In this document: positions 32,350 to 42,491 of the stretch, piece after piece
How the letters are laid out: each line of letters opens with the position of its first letter
How positions within the stretch are numbered: the stretch's first letter is position 1
Assembly (NCBI RefSeq): GCF_036781485.1
Contig: NZ_DAIQAX010000001.1
Location: forward strand, 153,887-217,886
Reading direction: 5' to 3'
Length of the DNA: 64,000 bases
DNA from: Thermocrinis sp.
Lineage (GTDB): Bacteria; Aquificota; Aquificia; Aquificales; Aquificaceae
The notes under the pieces: generated by a model
Databases searched by the model: none
Told to the model about the DNA's origin: nothing
The model's input: the letters and a program-made list of their open reading frames with translations, nothing else
Program-made: the position numbers and the translations under genes

Positions 32350-33362
32350 ACAAAATCAGAATAGCAGTGGATTGTATGGGAGGGGATTATGCCCCCGAGG
32401 AAATAGTCAAAGGTTGTATTCTAGCTTATAAAGAGTTTGGCATAGAAAGTTATCTGGTAGGGGATAGGGATGCTATACTTCGTATACTTAAAAGGGAGGG
32501 AGTTAAAGAAAACGGTCTAAAAGTGGTGCATGCAGAGGATAAGGTTGAGATGAACGAGCCTGCTTCTGTGGTTTTGAAAAAAAAGAACTCTTCTCTTTAC
32601 GTTGCAGGAATGCTCGTAAGAAGGGGGGAAGCAGACGGCTTGGTCTCTGCTGGAAATACGGGGGCAGTGCTAACGGTTGGGAAGTTTGTGGTAGGCGCTG
32701 AGGAAGAAGTAGAAAGACCCACCATAGGAGTAGTTTTACCCAACCCTGAGGGTAAAACTGTCCTTCTGGATGTGGGGGCAAACGTGGATTGTAAACCAAA
32801 ACACCTTCTTCAGTTTGCCGTAATAGGACACACTTACGCAGAGGAAATACTGGGTATAAAAAATCCGAGGGTTGGACTGTTGAGCATAGGGGAAGAGGAG
32901 GGTAAAGGAAACGAGCTTGTAAAAGAAACCTATCCATTGCTAAAGGCTTCAAAGCTCAATTTTCTGGGTAACGCAGAGGGCAGGGATATATACGCTGGGA
33001 CCTTTGATGTGATTGTGTGCGACGGTTTTGTGGGGAACGTAATACTCAAGGCGAGTGAAAGTTTAGGTTTTGCAGTTCTGCAAATGATAAAGGAAGAGGT
33101 CAAAAAGAGCCTTCTGGCAAGAATAGGCGCCCTTCTGATGAAGCCTGCACTGAACAACTTCAAAAAAAAGGCGGATTTTGCAGAATACGGGGGCATACCC
33201 CTTCTCGGTGCCAAAAAGCCCGTAATAATAACCCATGGTAGGGCAAACGCAAAGGCTATAAAAAATGCCATAAAGGTGGCCAACGAATTCCTAGTTCATC
33301 ACCTTAACGAAAAACTAAGGGAAAACCTGGTAAAACTGATACCAGAAGAGGTTAAGGTCTAA
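32346..33362 (+). CDS. plsX: phosphate acyltransferase PlsX
   Basis: 338 aa. It makes acyl-phosphate from acyl-ACP for phospholipid synthesis at the membrane surface. The N-terminal VDCMGGDYAPEEIV and the later VDCMGG-type Rossmann landmarks GLVSAGNTGAVL, LLDVGANVDCKP and GNEL are all typical. I start at ATG 32346 inside the rpmF stop (ATGA); a Met at 32259 is in a different frame of rpmF and gives a non-family extension. It overlaps fabH by one base. Confidence 0.94.
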   Translation: MNKIRIAVDCMGGDYAPEEIVKGCILAYKEFGIESYLVGDRDAILRILKREGVKENGLKVVHAEDKVEMNEPASVVLKKKNSSLYVAGMLVRRGEADGLVSAGNTGAVLTVGKFVVGAEEEVERPTIGVVLPNPEGKTVLLDVGANVDCKPKHLLQFAVIGHTYAEEILGIKNPRVGLLSIGEEEGKGNELVKETYPLLKASKLNFLGNAEGRDIYAGTFDVIVCDGFVGNVILKASESLGFAVLQMIKEEVKKSLLARIGALLMKPALNNFKKKADFAEYGGIPLLGAKKPVIITHGRANAKAIKNAIKVANEFLVHHLNEKLRENLVKLIPEEVKV

Positions 33363-34288
33363 TGGGTATAACGCTTCAGGGTTTTGGCTTTTATGTTCCG
33401 CCAGATGTGCTAAGCAACTTCGACTTAGAGAAAATGGTTGATACTTCCGACGAGTGGATAACCAGCAGAACAGGTATAAAAGAAAGAAGAATAGCCAAAA
33501 ACGAGACCCTTCTTGACATGGCCGAAAAAGCCAGTAGAATGGCTTTAGAAGATGCAAAAGTAGAGCCTGAGGATGTAGATGCCATAGTGTTTGCAACCAT
33601 AACACCACACTTTACCTTCCCAGCTTCTGCCTGTCTATTACAAAATAGGCTTGGATGTAAGAATAGCTTTGCCTTTGATATTTCCGCAGCTTGCAGTGGT
33701 TTTCTGTATGGATTGGAGGTTGCCAAAGGTCTGATAATGGGAGGAAGTGCTAAGAAGGTTCTGTTGGTTGGTGCTGAAAAACTTTCAGAAATCATCAATT
33801 GGCAAGACAGGAGCACGTGTGTTCTCTTTGGTGATGGCGCAGGTGCGGTGCTTATTTCGTCGGAAGGGGAAGGGGAAATTTTAGCTTCCCTAATGAGGTC
33901 AGACGGAGAAGTATGGGATATACTTTACGCAGAAAAGTGCGGATACATAAGCATGAAAGGTAGAGAATTGTTTAAGCTGGCGGTTAGAAGCATGGAAGAA
34001 GTTTGTAGGCAAGTTGTGTCTATGGCAGGTCTTAGAGTGGAAGAGGTAGACTTGGTAATACCCCATCAGGCAAACATAAGAATAATGGAGGCTTTGGCGG
34101 AAAAGCTTGGCATTCCCATGCAAAAAGTTTATTCAAACATCCACAAATACGGTAATACCAGCGCCGCTTCCATTCCTATAGCTATGGCAGAAGCCTATCG
34201 GGAGGGTAAGCTTAAAAGGGGTGACAAGGTTTTGATGACAGCTATGGGTGGTGGTTTGACTTGGGGTGCTACACTGATAAAGTTTTGA
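33362..34288 (+). CDS. fabH: 3-oxoacyl-ACP synthase III
   Basis: 308 aa, slightly shorter than the usual 317-330. It starts fatty-acid synthesis by condensing acetyl-CoA with malonyl-ACP. The catalytic triad is present: C111 in DISAACSGFLYGL, His in PHQANIRIME, and Asn in YGNTSAASIP. The N-terminal DEWITSRTGIKERRIA is a family signature. It sits between plsX and murF with one-base overlaps (TAATG and TGATG), so all four genes are translationally coupled. Confidence 0.95.
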   Translation: MGITLQGFGFYVPPDVLSNFDLEKMVDTSDEWITSRTGIKERRIAKNETLLDMAEKASRMALEDAKVEPEDVDAIVFATITPHFTFPASACLLQNRLGCKNSFAFDISAACSGFLYGLEVAKGLIMGGSAKKVLLVGAEKLSEIINWQDRSTCVLFGDGAGAVLISSEGEGEILASLMRSDGEVWDILYAEKCGYISMKGRELFKLAVRSMEEVCRQVVSMAGLRVEEVDLVIPHQANIRIMEALAEKLGIPMQKVYSNIHKYGNTSAASIPIAMAEAYREGKLKRGDKVLMTAMGGGLTWGATLIKF

Positions 34289-35595
34289 TGATAAAAGAGT
34301 TAGAAGGTAGGCTAATAGGCGCCTACAGGCACGTCAAACGTGTGGTTATAGACAGTAGGCAGGTCCAAGAGGGAGATCTTTTCGTAGCCCTAAAAGGTTC
34401 AAGACACGATGGACATGATTTTGTAGACGAAGCCTTTTCGAGAGGGGCTTATGGAGTCTTGGTGGAGAAAGAGGTAAAGGTGCCGGAAGGAAGGTTTGCC
34501 TTTGTAGTGAAAGATACTCTGTCTGCCCTAAGGATGCTGGCACTCAGAAAAAGAAAGACTTTTAGTGGAAAGGTTATAGCAGTAGCTGGTTCTGCGGGAA
34601 AGACCACCACAAAGGAGATGATATCCTTCTTGCTTTCAAAATTGGGGAAAGTTTGTAAAACACCAAAGAATCTAAACTCTCAGATAGGTGTCCCTCTGTC
34701 TGTGGTAAACTTTGACGAGGACTGTCAGTTTTGGGTGGTGGAGTTAGGAGCAAGCCAAAAAGGAGATGTGGCAAAGCTTGTTGATTTAGTAAAACCTCAT
34801 GTAAGAGTAATCACCGCCATAGGGGAGGAGCACTTGGAGACCTTTGGTTGCTTGGACGACGTGATTATGGGAAACGGTGAGGTCTTTAAAGATATGGATC
34901 AGAACCATTTTGGCATCTGCCCTCATTATGTATCCCACTGTTATGAAATCCCAAACAAAATAACCTTTGGGGAAGGTTCCGATTTTTTTGCCGAAAACGT
35001 GTGCATAAACAAAGAAGGAGTTTTTTTTAGAGTAAGGGGGGAAGAGGTGTTTATTCCAATTCCAAGCTTAGCCGTAGTGGAGAATGCCCTTTGTAGCTTT
35101 GCAGTGCTCGAAAGCATTGGTCTTAATTGGAAAAGCTTTAAAGACTATCTTAAGAACTTCCACCCTGTAGAAGGCAGGTTCAAGACTTATCAGCTTGGTA
35201 AATGGTTTGTGATAGACGACTCTTACAACGCAAACCCACTGTCGGTTAAAAAGGCCTTACAGACCCTTTCAAAGTTTGAAGGTTTTAAAGTGGCAATCTT
35301 AGGGGATATGCTGGAGTTAGGAGAGGATTCTCAAAAGTATCACAGAGAGGTGGGAAAGTTATGTCACCAGCTTGGTATAGATTTTTGTCTCTTTTATGGG
35401 GAGCATATGAGATTTGCCTGGGAGGAGTGCATTAGTATGGGTTGCAAGGCTCAGTATTTCTCGGATATATTTTCATTGGTGGAGTCTTTAGAAGGATTTT
35501 TGTATGTAGAGGCTATAGTTCTTTTAAAGGGTTCAAGGGGGATGCGTCTCGAGAGAGTTTTGGAAGCCTTGGAGAATAAGAAATTTAGAATATAA
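34288..35595 (+). CDS. murF: UDP-N-acetylmuramoyl-tripeptide--D-alanyl-D-alanine ligase
   Basis: 435 aa. The cytosolic Mur ligase that adds D-Ala-D-Ala to the peptidoglycan precursor. The N-terminal substrate domain has VIDSRQVQEGDLFVALKG; the P-loop GSAGKTTTKEM is at about residues 105-115; HPVEGRF and the C-terminal domain DDSYNANPLSVK follow. Start at ATG 34288 overlaps the fabH stop; an in-frame Met at 34261 lies inside fabH. An unusual partner for plsX-fabH, but transcription is clearly shared. Confidence 0.92.
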   Translation: MIKELEGRLIGAYRHVKRVVIDSRQVQEGDLFVALKGSRHDGHDFVDEAFSRGAYGVLVEKEVKVPEGRFAFVVKDTLSALRMLALRKRKTFSGKVIAVAGSAGKTTTKEMISFLLSKLGKVCKTPKNLNSQIGVPLSVVNFDEDCQFWVVELGASQKGDVAKLVDLVKPHVRVITAIGEEHLETFGCLDDVIMGNGEVFKDMDQNHFGICPHYVSHCYEIPNKITFGEGSDFFAENVCINKEGVFFRVRGEEVFIPIPSLAVVENALCSFAVLESIGLNWKSFKDYLKNFHPVEGRFKTYQLGKWFVIDDSYNANPLSVKKALQTLSKFEGFKVAILGDMLELGEDSQKYHREVGKLCHQLGIDFCLFYGEHMRFAWEECISMGCKAQYFSDIFSLVESLEGFLYVEAIVLLKGSRGMRLERVLEALENKKFRI

Positions 35596-35605
35596 TAATA
35601 TTACT

Positions 35606-36913
35606 ATGTTAATAGTCCTCTTGCTAACCTTCAGCCTGCTTTGGGGTGGAGAGCTTAGGGTAGAAGATGCTGTCAAGCTTGCATTGGAAAACAACAAAGA
35701 GTTGAAGGCTTTACAGAGGGAAATAGAGGCTTCAAAGCTTGAACTAAGGTCTGCAAAGGGAGCTTACTATCCGCGTCTGAAGTTTGAGGAAACCTTCACG
35801 AGAACGGACATACCCGCCTATGTCTTTATGAGCAGGCTAAATCAGGAGCGCATAACTCTGCAAGACTTTGATCCAGGAAGGCTAAACAATCCAAAAGCAG
35901 CAAACAACTTTGAGACAAAGATAGGTTTGGAAGTACCCATATGGCTTGGTGGAAAACTTCAGGCAGCGGAAAAAATCGCAACTATAAATCTTTCCGTTAT
36001 TAAAAGCGAATACGCACGCAAGAAAGAAGAGGTGGCCTTGAGGGTTTATCAAGCTTATTTGGACGCATCCCTCGCTAAAAGCGCTATCAACGTATGGGAA
36101 CAGTCCCTAAAGGAAGCTTTGGAGCATCAAAGGTTAGCCCAGCAGATGTATGATGTGGGCATGGTTCTGCTTTCGGATGTATTCAGAGCAAAAGTGTATG
36201 TGGAGCAGGCAAGGGAAAGGCTTGATGGAGCTAAAAAAGATTACGCAGTTGCTAAAAAAGCTTTAGAACTTATGGTAGGCACTTCTCTTGGAGATTTTGA
36301 AGTAGAGGATTTAACAGAATGTCCTACGGTTGATACAAAAAACTTTCTTGAAATAGCCCTTCAAAAGAGGGAAGATCTGAAAGCCATGCAAAAAAGGTCA
36401 AAACTTTTTGACGAATATTACAGACTGGAGATGGCAAACAACCTTCCAAACATACATGCAGGAGCTTTTTATTTTCTAAACTCCAAAGATTATCCCCTTG
36501 GTGCAGACGGTAAGGGATACATGCTTACCGTTGGTCTTTCTTGGGCCTTTGACACAGGCCTTAGCACTTTCAACAGGGCAAAGACTCACCTTGAGAGGAA
36601 AAGGGCATTGGAAGAGAGGGTCGAAGGTTTAAAAGATCTGATTGCTTTTGAGTTAGAAAAGTCCAAAGCGGATTATGATAAATCTTTAAACGCCCTGGCT
36701 TCTGCAAGGGAGAGAGTGAAGGCAAGCAAGGAAGTGGTAAGGGTTATGGAAACAAGATACAAAAATGGCTTAGCTCGTATGGTAGATCTGTTGGATGCTC
36801 AAACTCAGTTAGATATGGCAAGGTTTGAAGAGCTCAAGGCAATGGTAGATTGTTGGAAGGCAGTAATTCAATTGGATTACTCAATGGGAACAATCTTGGA
36901 GGGTAGAAGATGA
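35606..36913 (+). CDS. TolC-family outer-membrane efflux protein
   Basis: 435 aa. Signal peptide of about 15 residues, then two long helical repeats typical of OEP (LALENNKELKALQREIEASKLELRSAKGAYYP; YKNGLARMVDLLDAQTQL) alternating with barrel segments. It forms the outer-membrane duct of a tripartite pump with the HlyD-type and RND genes immediately downstream. A TATAAT (35591-35596) ends 9 nt before the ATG and no Shine-Dalgarno is seen. The stop overlaps the adaptor gene by 4 bp. Confidence 0.88.
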   Translation: MLIVLLLTFSLLWGGELRVEDAVKLALENNKELKALQREIEASKLELRSAKGAYYPRLKFEETFTRTDIPAYVFMSRLNQERITLQDFDPGRLNNPKAANNFETKIGLEVPIWLGGKLQAAEKIATINLSVIKSEYARKKEEVALRVYQAYLDASLAKSAINVWEQSLKEALEHQRLAQQMYDVGMVLLSDVFRAKVYVEQARERLDGAKKDYAVAKKALELMVGTSLGDFEVEDLTECPTVDTKNFLEIALQKREDLKAMQKRSKLFDEYYRLEMANNLPNIHAGAFYFLNSKDYPLGADGKGYMLTVGLSWAFDTGLSTFNRAKTHLERKRALEERVEGLKDLIAFELEKSKADYDKSLNALASARERVKASKEVVRVMETRYKNGLARMVDLLDAQTQLDMARFEELKAMVDCWKAVIQLDYSMGTILEGRR

Positions 36914-38019
36914 GAAGCTATATAAAGTATGCTCTATTTGCTTTGGTTTTAATACTGGGCATTTTGTGGCTTGGTGGTTTCTTTTTTAAAAAGATAACCA
37001 CAGAGGAAGTAAAGCAGGAAGAAAAGGTAGTTCAGGGTTTGGAAATCGGTAAAGTGGAAAAGTTGGAACAGGGAGAGAGCGCCTACTTGGCTACTGTTGT
37101 GGCGGATAAGCGGGCGGAAATTTCAACCAAGCTAATGGGCAGTGTGATAAGCGTTAACGTAAAAGAAGGGGATTGCGTAGGGAAAGGAAGTTTGTTGGTG
37201 AGGATAGATGCCTCAGACATCCAATCTCAGGTGCAGGCTCTTGAAAAGCAGAAAGAACAGGCCGCTTTTGCTTACAAGTCAGCTTTGGCACATTACGAAG
37301 CAGTCAAAAAGACCTACGATAGATACTCCAAGCTTTTGAAGGAAGGTGCTGTAACCCAGCAAGAGTTTGACCAGATAAAGGCACAATTTGAATCTGCAGA
37401 AGCTCAGCTCAATCAGGCAATGGCAAGTATAAAGGCGGTAGAATTTCAGAAGAATGCGGTTGCTTCCAATCTGTCCTACGCAAACATAACCGCGCCTTTC
37501 TATGGATGCGTGGTTTCTAAGATGGTGGATGCGGGAGATCTAGCTGTTCCTGGCCAGCCTTTGATTGTCCTTGAGGGCAAACCCTACAAAGTAGAAGCCC
37601 ACCTACCAGAAAGATTTATAGAAAGGATAAACGTGGGAGATAAACTTAAAGTGGCCGCAGGAGATAAGATTATTGAAGGTAAAGTGATAGAAAAGTCTGA
37701 CGCAATAGATCCTATGAGCAGAACCTTTAGAGTAAAGCTTGTTGTCTCCTCCGATGGGCTGAGAAGTGGCATGCTGACAAAAGTTCTTATTCCAGAAACA
37801 AAGAGCGTGCTCTTGATTCCAAAGAGCGCACTGGTTAGACGTTTTGACTTTGTGGGAGTTTGGGTTGTTAGAGAGGATAGCACCTTAGAGCTAAGATTTG
37901 TAAAGCTTGGAGAGGAGGTAGGAGATAAGGTGGAGGTGATAAGCGGTCTTAAAGAGGGTGAAAGGATCGTGGTAGGTGGTGTTGAAAAGGCTTGCGAAGG
38001 TTGTAAGGCTGGAGGCTGA
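36910..38019 (+). CDS. RND efflux periplasmic adaptor (HlyD/MFP family)
   Basis: 369 aa. One N-terminal TM/anchor helix (about 5-25), a split lipoyl domain (VISVNVKEGDCVGKGSLLVRIDAS before, APFYGCVVSKMVDAGDLAVPGQPL after) around a helical hairpin (about 110-190), then beta-barrel and membrane-proximal domains. It links the TolC-type and RND components. It overlaps the TolC gene by 4 bp and precedes the RND gene by 2 bp. CEGCKAGG at the very C-terminus has a CxxC pair that might bind metal (inference). Confidence 0.88.
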   Translation: MRSYIKYALFALVLILGILWLGGFFFKKITTEEVKQEEKVVQGLEIGKVEKLEQGESAYLATVVADKRAEISTKLMGSVISVNVKEGDCVGKGSLLVRIDASDIQSQVQALEKQKEQAAFAYKSALAHYEAVKKTYDRYSKLLKEGAVTQQEFDQIKAQFESAEAQLNQAMASIKAVEFQKNAVASNLSYANITAPFYGCVVSKMVDAGDLAVPGQPLIVLEGKPYKVEAHLPERFIERINVGDKLKVAAGDKIIEGKVIEKSDAIDPMSRTFRVKLVVSSDGLRSGMLTKVLIPETKSVLLIPKSALVRRFDFVGVWVVREDSTLELRFVKLGEEVGDKVEVISGLKEGERIVVGGVEKACEGCKAGG

Positions 38020-38021
38020 AA

Positions 38022-41000
38022 ATGTATGGCCTTGCTGGTAGGTTAGCCAACTACTTTATAGATTCCAAACTAACCCCCATCTTGATAATTGTATCCTTAG
38101 CCTTAGGTTTATTTGCCATCATCACCACACCAAAAGAAGAAGAGCCGCAGATAGTGGTGCCCATGATAGACATTATGATCACTTACCCTGGGGCCACTCC
38201 CGAAGAGGTAGAGAGAAGGGTCGTAACACCCTTAGAAAAGAAACTTTGGGAACTAAGGGACATTGAATACATATACTCCTATGCCACCGAAGGTATGGCG
38301 GTGGTAACCGCCAGGTTCTACGTAGGCACAGATCCGGTAAAGGCTCTAGTAGATTTAAACACGAAGATGATGTCCGCAATGGACCTTGCTCCTCCTGGAG
38401 TGGTCCTACCACCCCTCATAAAACCAAAGTCCATAGACGATGTGCCCATACTAACTCTAACCCTTTGGGGTAAAAACTACGACTGGTATGACCTAAGGCG
38501 TATAGCAGCGAGCCTTGAGAATGAGATAAAGAAGATAGAAAGCGTGGCTGACGTGTTCATAGTTGGTGGCACACCAAGGGAGATAAGAATCATCTTAGAT
38601 CCCAAAAAGTTAGAGTATTACAGAGTATCACCCTTACATGTGGCTAATGTGTTAAAAACCTCCAACGTGCAGATGCCCAGTGGAAGCCTTCTTAGGAACA
38701 ACTACGAATACAGGGTGAGAACTGGTGTTTTCTTTGAGTCTAAAAAAGATGTGGAGAACGTACTAATTGGTATAGTTCAAGGAAGACCTGTTTATCTTAA
38801 AGACGTGGCTCAGGTTATAGATGGGCCTTCCGAAGCAAGGGATTACGTTCTTATGGGTTTTGGTCCAGCGGCGGGCGTCGGTGATGTAAAACCAGGCGAG
38901 CTTTATCCTGGGGTTACCATAGCTATTTCCAAAAGAAAGGGAACCAATGCCATAGACGTGGCAAATAAAGTTCTCAAACTGGTGGAGCACTTAAAAAATA
39001 ACAAGCTTCCAAAGGATCTAAACATAGAAGTAACCAGAAATTACGGTAAGACGGCAAAGGAAAAATCGGACGATCTGCTTAAAAAACTGTTCATTGCCAC
39101 CGCCTCCGTAGTACTTTTAATGGCGGTTACCCTGGGCTTTAAAGAGTCTATCGTAGTTGGCATCGCAGTACCAGTTACCCTTGCCTTAGCCCTTTTCATA
39201 AGCGAAATGCTCGGCTTTACCCTAAACAGGGTCACACTCTTTGCGCTGATATTTGCCATTGGTATTCTTGTGGATGACGCAATAGTGGTGGTTGAGAACA
39301 TACACAGGTGGTTTGAGCTAAAACTGGCAAAGTATCCAAGGGAAGCCATAGTGAGGGCTACCGATGAAGTAGGAAATCCAACCATATTAGCTACCTTTAC
39401 CGTTATAGCCGCCCTAATGCCCATGGCTTTTGTCACCGGTTTGATGGGTCCTTACATGAGACCCATACCTATAAATGCGTCGGTGGCTATGTTCTTTTCT
39501 CTGCTGGTTGCCTTTATGATTACCCCTTGGGCTGCTTATATATTTCTGAAAAATCAATTTGACAAAAAGGAGCACAAGGAAGTAAATCTTAAAGATACCA
39601 AATTTTGGAAGTTTTATGCCAGAATTATAACTCCTCTGTTGGCCAGCAAACCCAAAAGATATGCCTTCTACGGCTTTACCTTAGGCTTGATGGCTGTATC
39701 AATTGGATTACTTCTGACAAAAGCCGTTGTAGTTAAGATGCTGCCTTACGATAACAAAAGCGAGCTGCAGATAGTTATAGACATGCCAGAGGGCACTCCC
39801 AAAGAGAAAACTCTGGAAGTGGCAAAGGCTATAGGGGATTACATATCCAAACAGAGTATTGTTGTAAACTATCAGATATACGTAGGCACTTCCTCTCCTT
39901 TTAACTTCAACGGGCTTGTGAGACACTATTACCTAAGACAAAGTTCCAACTTGGCAGACATTCAGGTTAATCTGGTAGATAAAAAACTCAGGAAAGATCA
40001 ATCCCACGACTTTGCAAAAAAGATAAGGCCAGCTGTTCACGAAATAGCAAAAAAGTATGGTGTAAAGTATGTGGCAGTGGTGGAGGTGCCCCCAGGTCCT
40101 CCGGTGCTTTCACCCATAGTGGCTGAGGTTTATGGCCCAGACCTGAAAGCTCAGGAAGAGGTAGCTCTAAAGGTGCTGGAAATATTCAAAAAGTCCGATT
40201 CTATAACCGATGAAGGGATTTACCTTAAAACCCCCCACAAAATGATCCTATTAAAAGCTAAGGAAGATACACTTAAACTTGTAGGTTTAACAAAGGAAGA
40301 GTTGGTCCATACTTTAACCGCCCTTATCGGTGGATACAGCGTGGGGCTTCTTCAGAACACAGACACAGAGCATACACATATAGTTGTTAAACTGGACGAA
40401 AAGTACAGAACGCCGGATTTACTGCTGACCTTAAAAATACCTACAAGGGATGGAAAGCTTGTTCCCCTTTCTGAACTGGTGGAAATCAAAGAAGTTGAAG
40501 CACCTCAAGACATATACCGCAAGAACCTGAGAAGGGTGATCTATGTAATAGGAGACTTAGCGGGCAGGGAAGAAGCACCCTTCTACGGCATATTAGATGT
40601 TAGAAAAGAAGTACTTTCTCTTTCAACTCTGTACGGAAAACCTCAGGAGCTGTGGATGAGCCTGCCACTTATAGAGGACAGCATATATATTAAGTGGGAC
40701 GGGGAGATGCACATTACTCTGGAAGTCTTTAGGGATTTGGGACTTGCTTTTGGAGTGGCTCTGTTTGTTATGTACGTTCTCATTCTTGGGTGGTTTAAAG
40801 ACTTTAAAATACCGGGCATCATAATGGCTCCCATACCTTTAACCTTGGTTGGTATTATTCCAGGCCATCTGCTAATGGGCGCATACTTTACTGCCACTTC
40901 TATGATAGGTTTTATAGCCCTTGCAGGAATAATAGTTAGAAATTCTATTCTACTTGTAGATTTTGCAGAGGAGAGGGTAAAAGAAGGCATACCCCCTCAC

Positions 41001-41252
41001 TTAGCTGTTGTAGAGGCAGGAGTAGTCAGAACAAGGCCCATACTACTTACTGCCATAGCTATAATAGTGGGATCCTTTGTTATCATCTTTGACCCAATTT
41101 TCAACGGCCTTGCCATATCCCTGATATTTGGAACAATAGGATCTACTACCCTTACTTTGGTGCTTATACCAGTTATGTATTACGCCTCAAAGACAAAGTT
41201 TCTGGCAGATGCTCCCTCTGAGGAGGAAATATACAAGGATATACTAAAGTAG
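38022..41252 (+). CDS. RND-family efflux permease
   Basis: 1076 aa, normal for AcrB/CusA-type pumps: 12 TM helices and two large periplasmic loops. The N-terminal ITYPGATPEEVERRVVTPLEKKL and TM4 GILVDDAIVVVENIHR (proton-relay Asp pair) are hallmarks. Substrate class (drug, hydrophobe or metal) is uncertain: no CusA-like Met cluster was sought in detail, but the sequence is closer to general AcrB-like than to the heavy-metal subfamily. It completes a three-gene TolC-MFP-RND operon (35.6-41.3 kb). Confidence 0.9.
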   Translation: MYGLAGRLANYFIDSKLTPILIIVSLALGLFAIITTPKEEEPQIVVPMIDIMITYPGATPEEVERRVVTPLEKKLWELRDIEYIYSYATEGMAVVTARFYVGTDPVKALVDLNTKMMSAMDLAPPGVVLPPLIKPKSIDDVPILTLTLWGKNYDWYDLRRIAASLENEIKKIESVADVFIVGGTPREIRIILDPKKLEYYRVSPLHVANVLKTSNVQMPSGSLLRNNYEYRVRTGVFFESKKDVENVLIGIVQGRPVYLKDVAQVIDGPSEARDYVLMGFGPAAGVGDVKPGELYPGVTIAISKRKGTNAIDVANKVLKLVEHLKNNKLPKDLNIEVTRNYGKTAKEKSDDLLKKLFIATASVVLLMAVTLGFKESIVVGIAVPVTLALALFISEMLGFTLNRVTLFALIFAIGILVDDAIVVVENIHRWFELKLAKYPREAIVRATDEVGNPTILATFTVIAALMPMAFVTGLMGPYMRPIPINASVAMFFSLLVAFMITPWAAYIFLKNQFDKKEHKEVNLKDTKFWKFYARIITPLLASKPKRYAFYGFTLGLMAVSIGLLLTKAVVVKMLPYDNKSELQIVIDMPEGTPKEKTLEVAKAIGDYISKQSIVVNYQIYVGTSSPFNFNGLVRHYYLRQSSNLADIQVNLVDKKLRKDQSHDFAKKIRPAVHEIAKKYGVKYVAVVEVPPGPPVLSPIVAEVYGPDLKAQEEVALKVLEIFKKSDSITDEGIYLKTPHKMILLKAKEDTLKLVGLTKEELVHTLTALIGGYSVGLLQNTDTEHTHIVVKLDEKYRTPDLLLTLKIPTRDGKLVPLSELVEIKEVEAPQDIYRKNLRRVIYVIGDLAGREEAPFYGILDVRKEVLSLSTLYGKPQELWMSLPLIEDSIYIKWDGEMHITLEVFRDLGLAFGVALFVMYVLILGWFKDFKIPGIIMAPIPLTLVGIIPGHLLMGAYFTATSMIGFIALAGIIVRNSILLVDFAEERVKEGIPPHLAVVEAGVVRTRPILLTAIAIIVGSFVIIFDPIFNGLAISLIFGTIGSTTLTLVLIPVMYYASKTKFLADAPSEEEIYKDILK

Positions 41253-41267
41253 TTTATACTCTTATTT

Positions 41268-42491
41268 ATGTACCTTTTAAGCAGACAAGCTATATACGAT
41301 AGGCACAAAAATATTGTCTTCTGGGAGGTATTTTTGCGGCATGAGGAGACGGAAAGATATCCTCAAAACCTGGATCCATTAAATGCCACCAGTATTGCGA
41401 TAAATTTATTAGTGGAATTAGGTATAGACAAGGTGGGCGGAGGAAAGTTGGTTTTTGTGAACGTCCCGGCCATATTTTTAGAAGCCTCTATGTTTGACCT
41501 CATATCACCAGAGCAAATAGGTATAGAACTGGTGGAAAACAAGAGTATAACAAACCAAACATACGAAGCTATAGGCATCTTACTTAAAAGGGGCTTTAAG
41601 TTTTGTATAGACGATTTTGGGTTTGAAAGGATAGATTATCTGCCAATTTTAAACAAAGCTCATTTTGTCAAGATAGATATCAAGAACAATCCTTACAATC
41701 TAATAGAGTTGAAGGAAGTAATATCCATACTCAAGAGTTTAAAAAAGGGTACTGTAGCCAAAAATATAGAGACTGAAGAAGACTACAAAATAGCAAAAGA
41801 GATTGGTTTTGACTACTTCCAAGGTAATTACCTATCAGCTCCAATCCTTTTGAAGGATACGAGGGTTATATCTTATCTTAAGAGCACTCTGTTCAAACTC
41901 TACAAGGCGATAAAAGAAGGTGATTTAAAACAAATAGCCTATATACTAGAACGAGACGTAGGGGCGGCATACAAGTTCTTAAAGTTTGCCAACTCTGCCT
42001 TGTTCCCCAAAGTAAGAAAAATAAGCACCTTAGAAGAAGCAATAGTTTATTTGGGTTTTGATAATATAGTTAAATTTGCCATAATTCTTGCCCTTTCTGA
42101 GATGTTTGCAGAGGGGAAGGAAAAGGAGTATTGGCAGAGAGCTCTTTACAGGGCAAGTCTATCGGAAAAGTTGGCGGAAATGTATTCCCCAGACCTAGAA
42201 AGAAAAGCTCACATAGCTGGCTTGTTCTCTTTATCTCGCGAAATCTTTGGACGTGAGCCGAAGGATGTGGCTTCAGAGTTGGGTCTAGACAAAGATATCC
42301 AGGACGCCTTTGAAAAAAAGTCCAACGAGATAAGCTTTATACTTTCGCTGGTTGAGCTGCTTGAGGATACCACAGATCCTAAGTTTATAGAGAAGGTTGC
42401 TAAAATTTTAAATACTACGCCGGAAAAGGTTCAATCAGCGATGGAAAAGGCAAGAGAAGAGTCGGAGGTTATTGTAGGAGAATTTTCCTAA
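41268..42491 (+). CDS. EAL-HDOD signalling protein
   Basis: 407 aa. The N-terminal half (about 1-200) is a c-di-GMP phosphodiesterase-like EAL domain: EVFLR in place of EALLR, FVNVPAIF, IELVEN, CIDDFG (DDFG present), VKIDIK and YFQGNY, so most catalytic positions are kept. The C-terminal half (about 205-390) is an HDOD domain (RDVGAAYKFLKFANSALF), without an HD catalytic pair. EAL-HDOD proteins are often signal-output or scaffolding regulators in motility or stress. It lies 15 bp after the RND gene and overlaps ccsA by 4 bp convergently. Confidence 0.85.
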   Translation: MYLLSRQAIYDRHKNIVFWEVFLRHEETERYPQNLDPLNATSIAINLLVELGIDKVGGGKLVFVNVPAIFLEASMFDLISPEQIGIELVENKSITNQTYEAIGILLKRGFKFCIDDFGFERIDYLPILNKAHFVKIDIKNNPYNLIELKEVISILKSLKKGTVAKNIETEEDYKIAKEIGFDYFQGNYLSAPILLKDTRVISYLKSTLFKLYKAIKEGDLKQIAYILERDVGAAYKFLKFANSALFPKVRKISTLEEAIVYLGFDNIVKFAIILALSEMFAEGKEKEYWQRALYRASLSEKLAEMYSPDLERKAHIAGLFSLSREIFGREPKDVASELGLDKDIQDAFEKKSNEISFILSLVELLEDTTDPKFIEKVAKILNTTPEKVQSAMEKAREESEVIVGEFS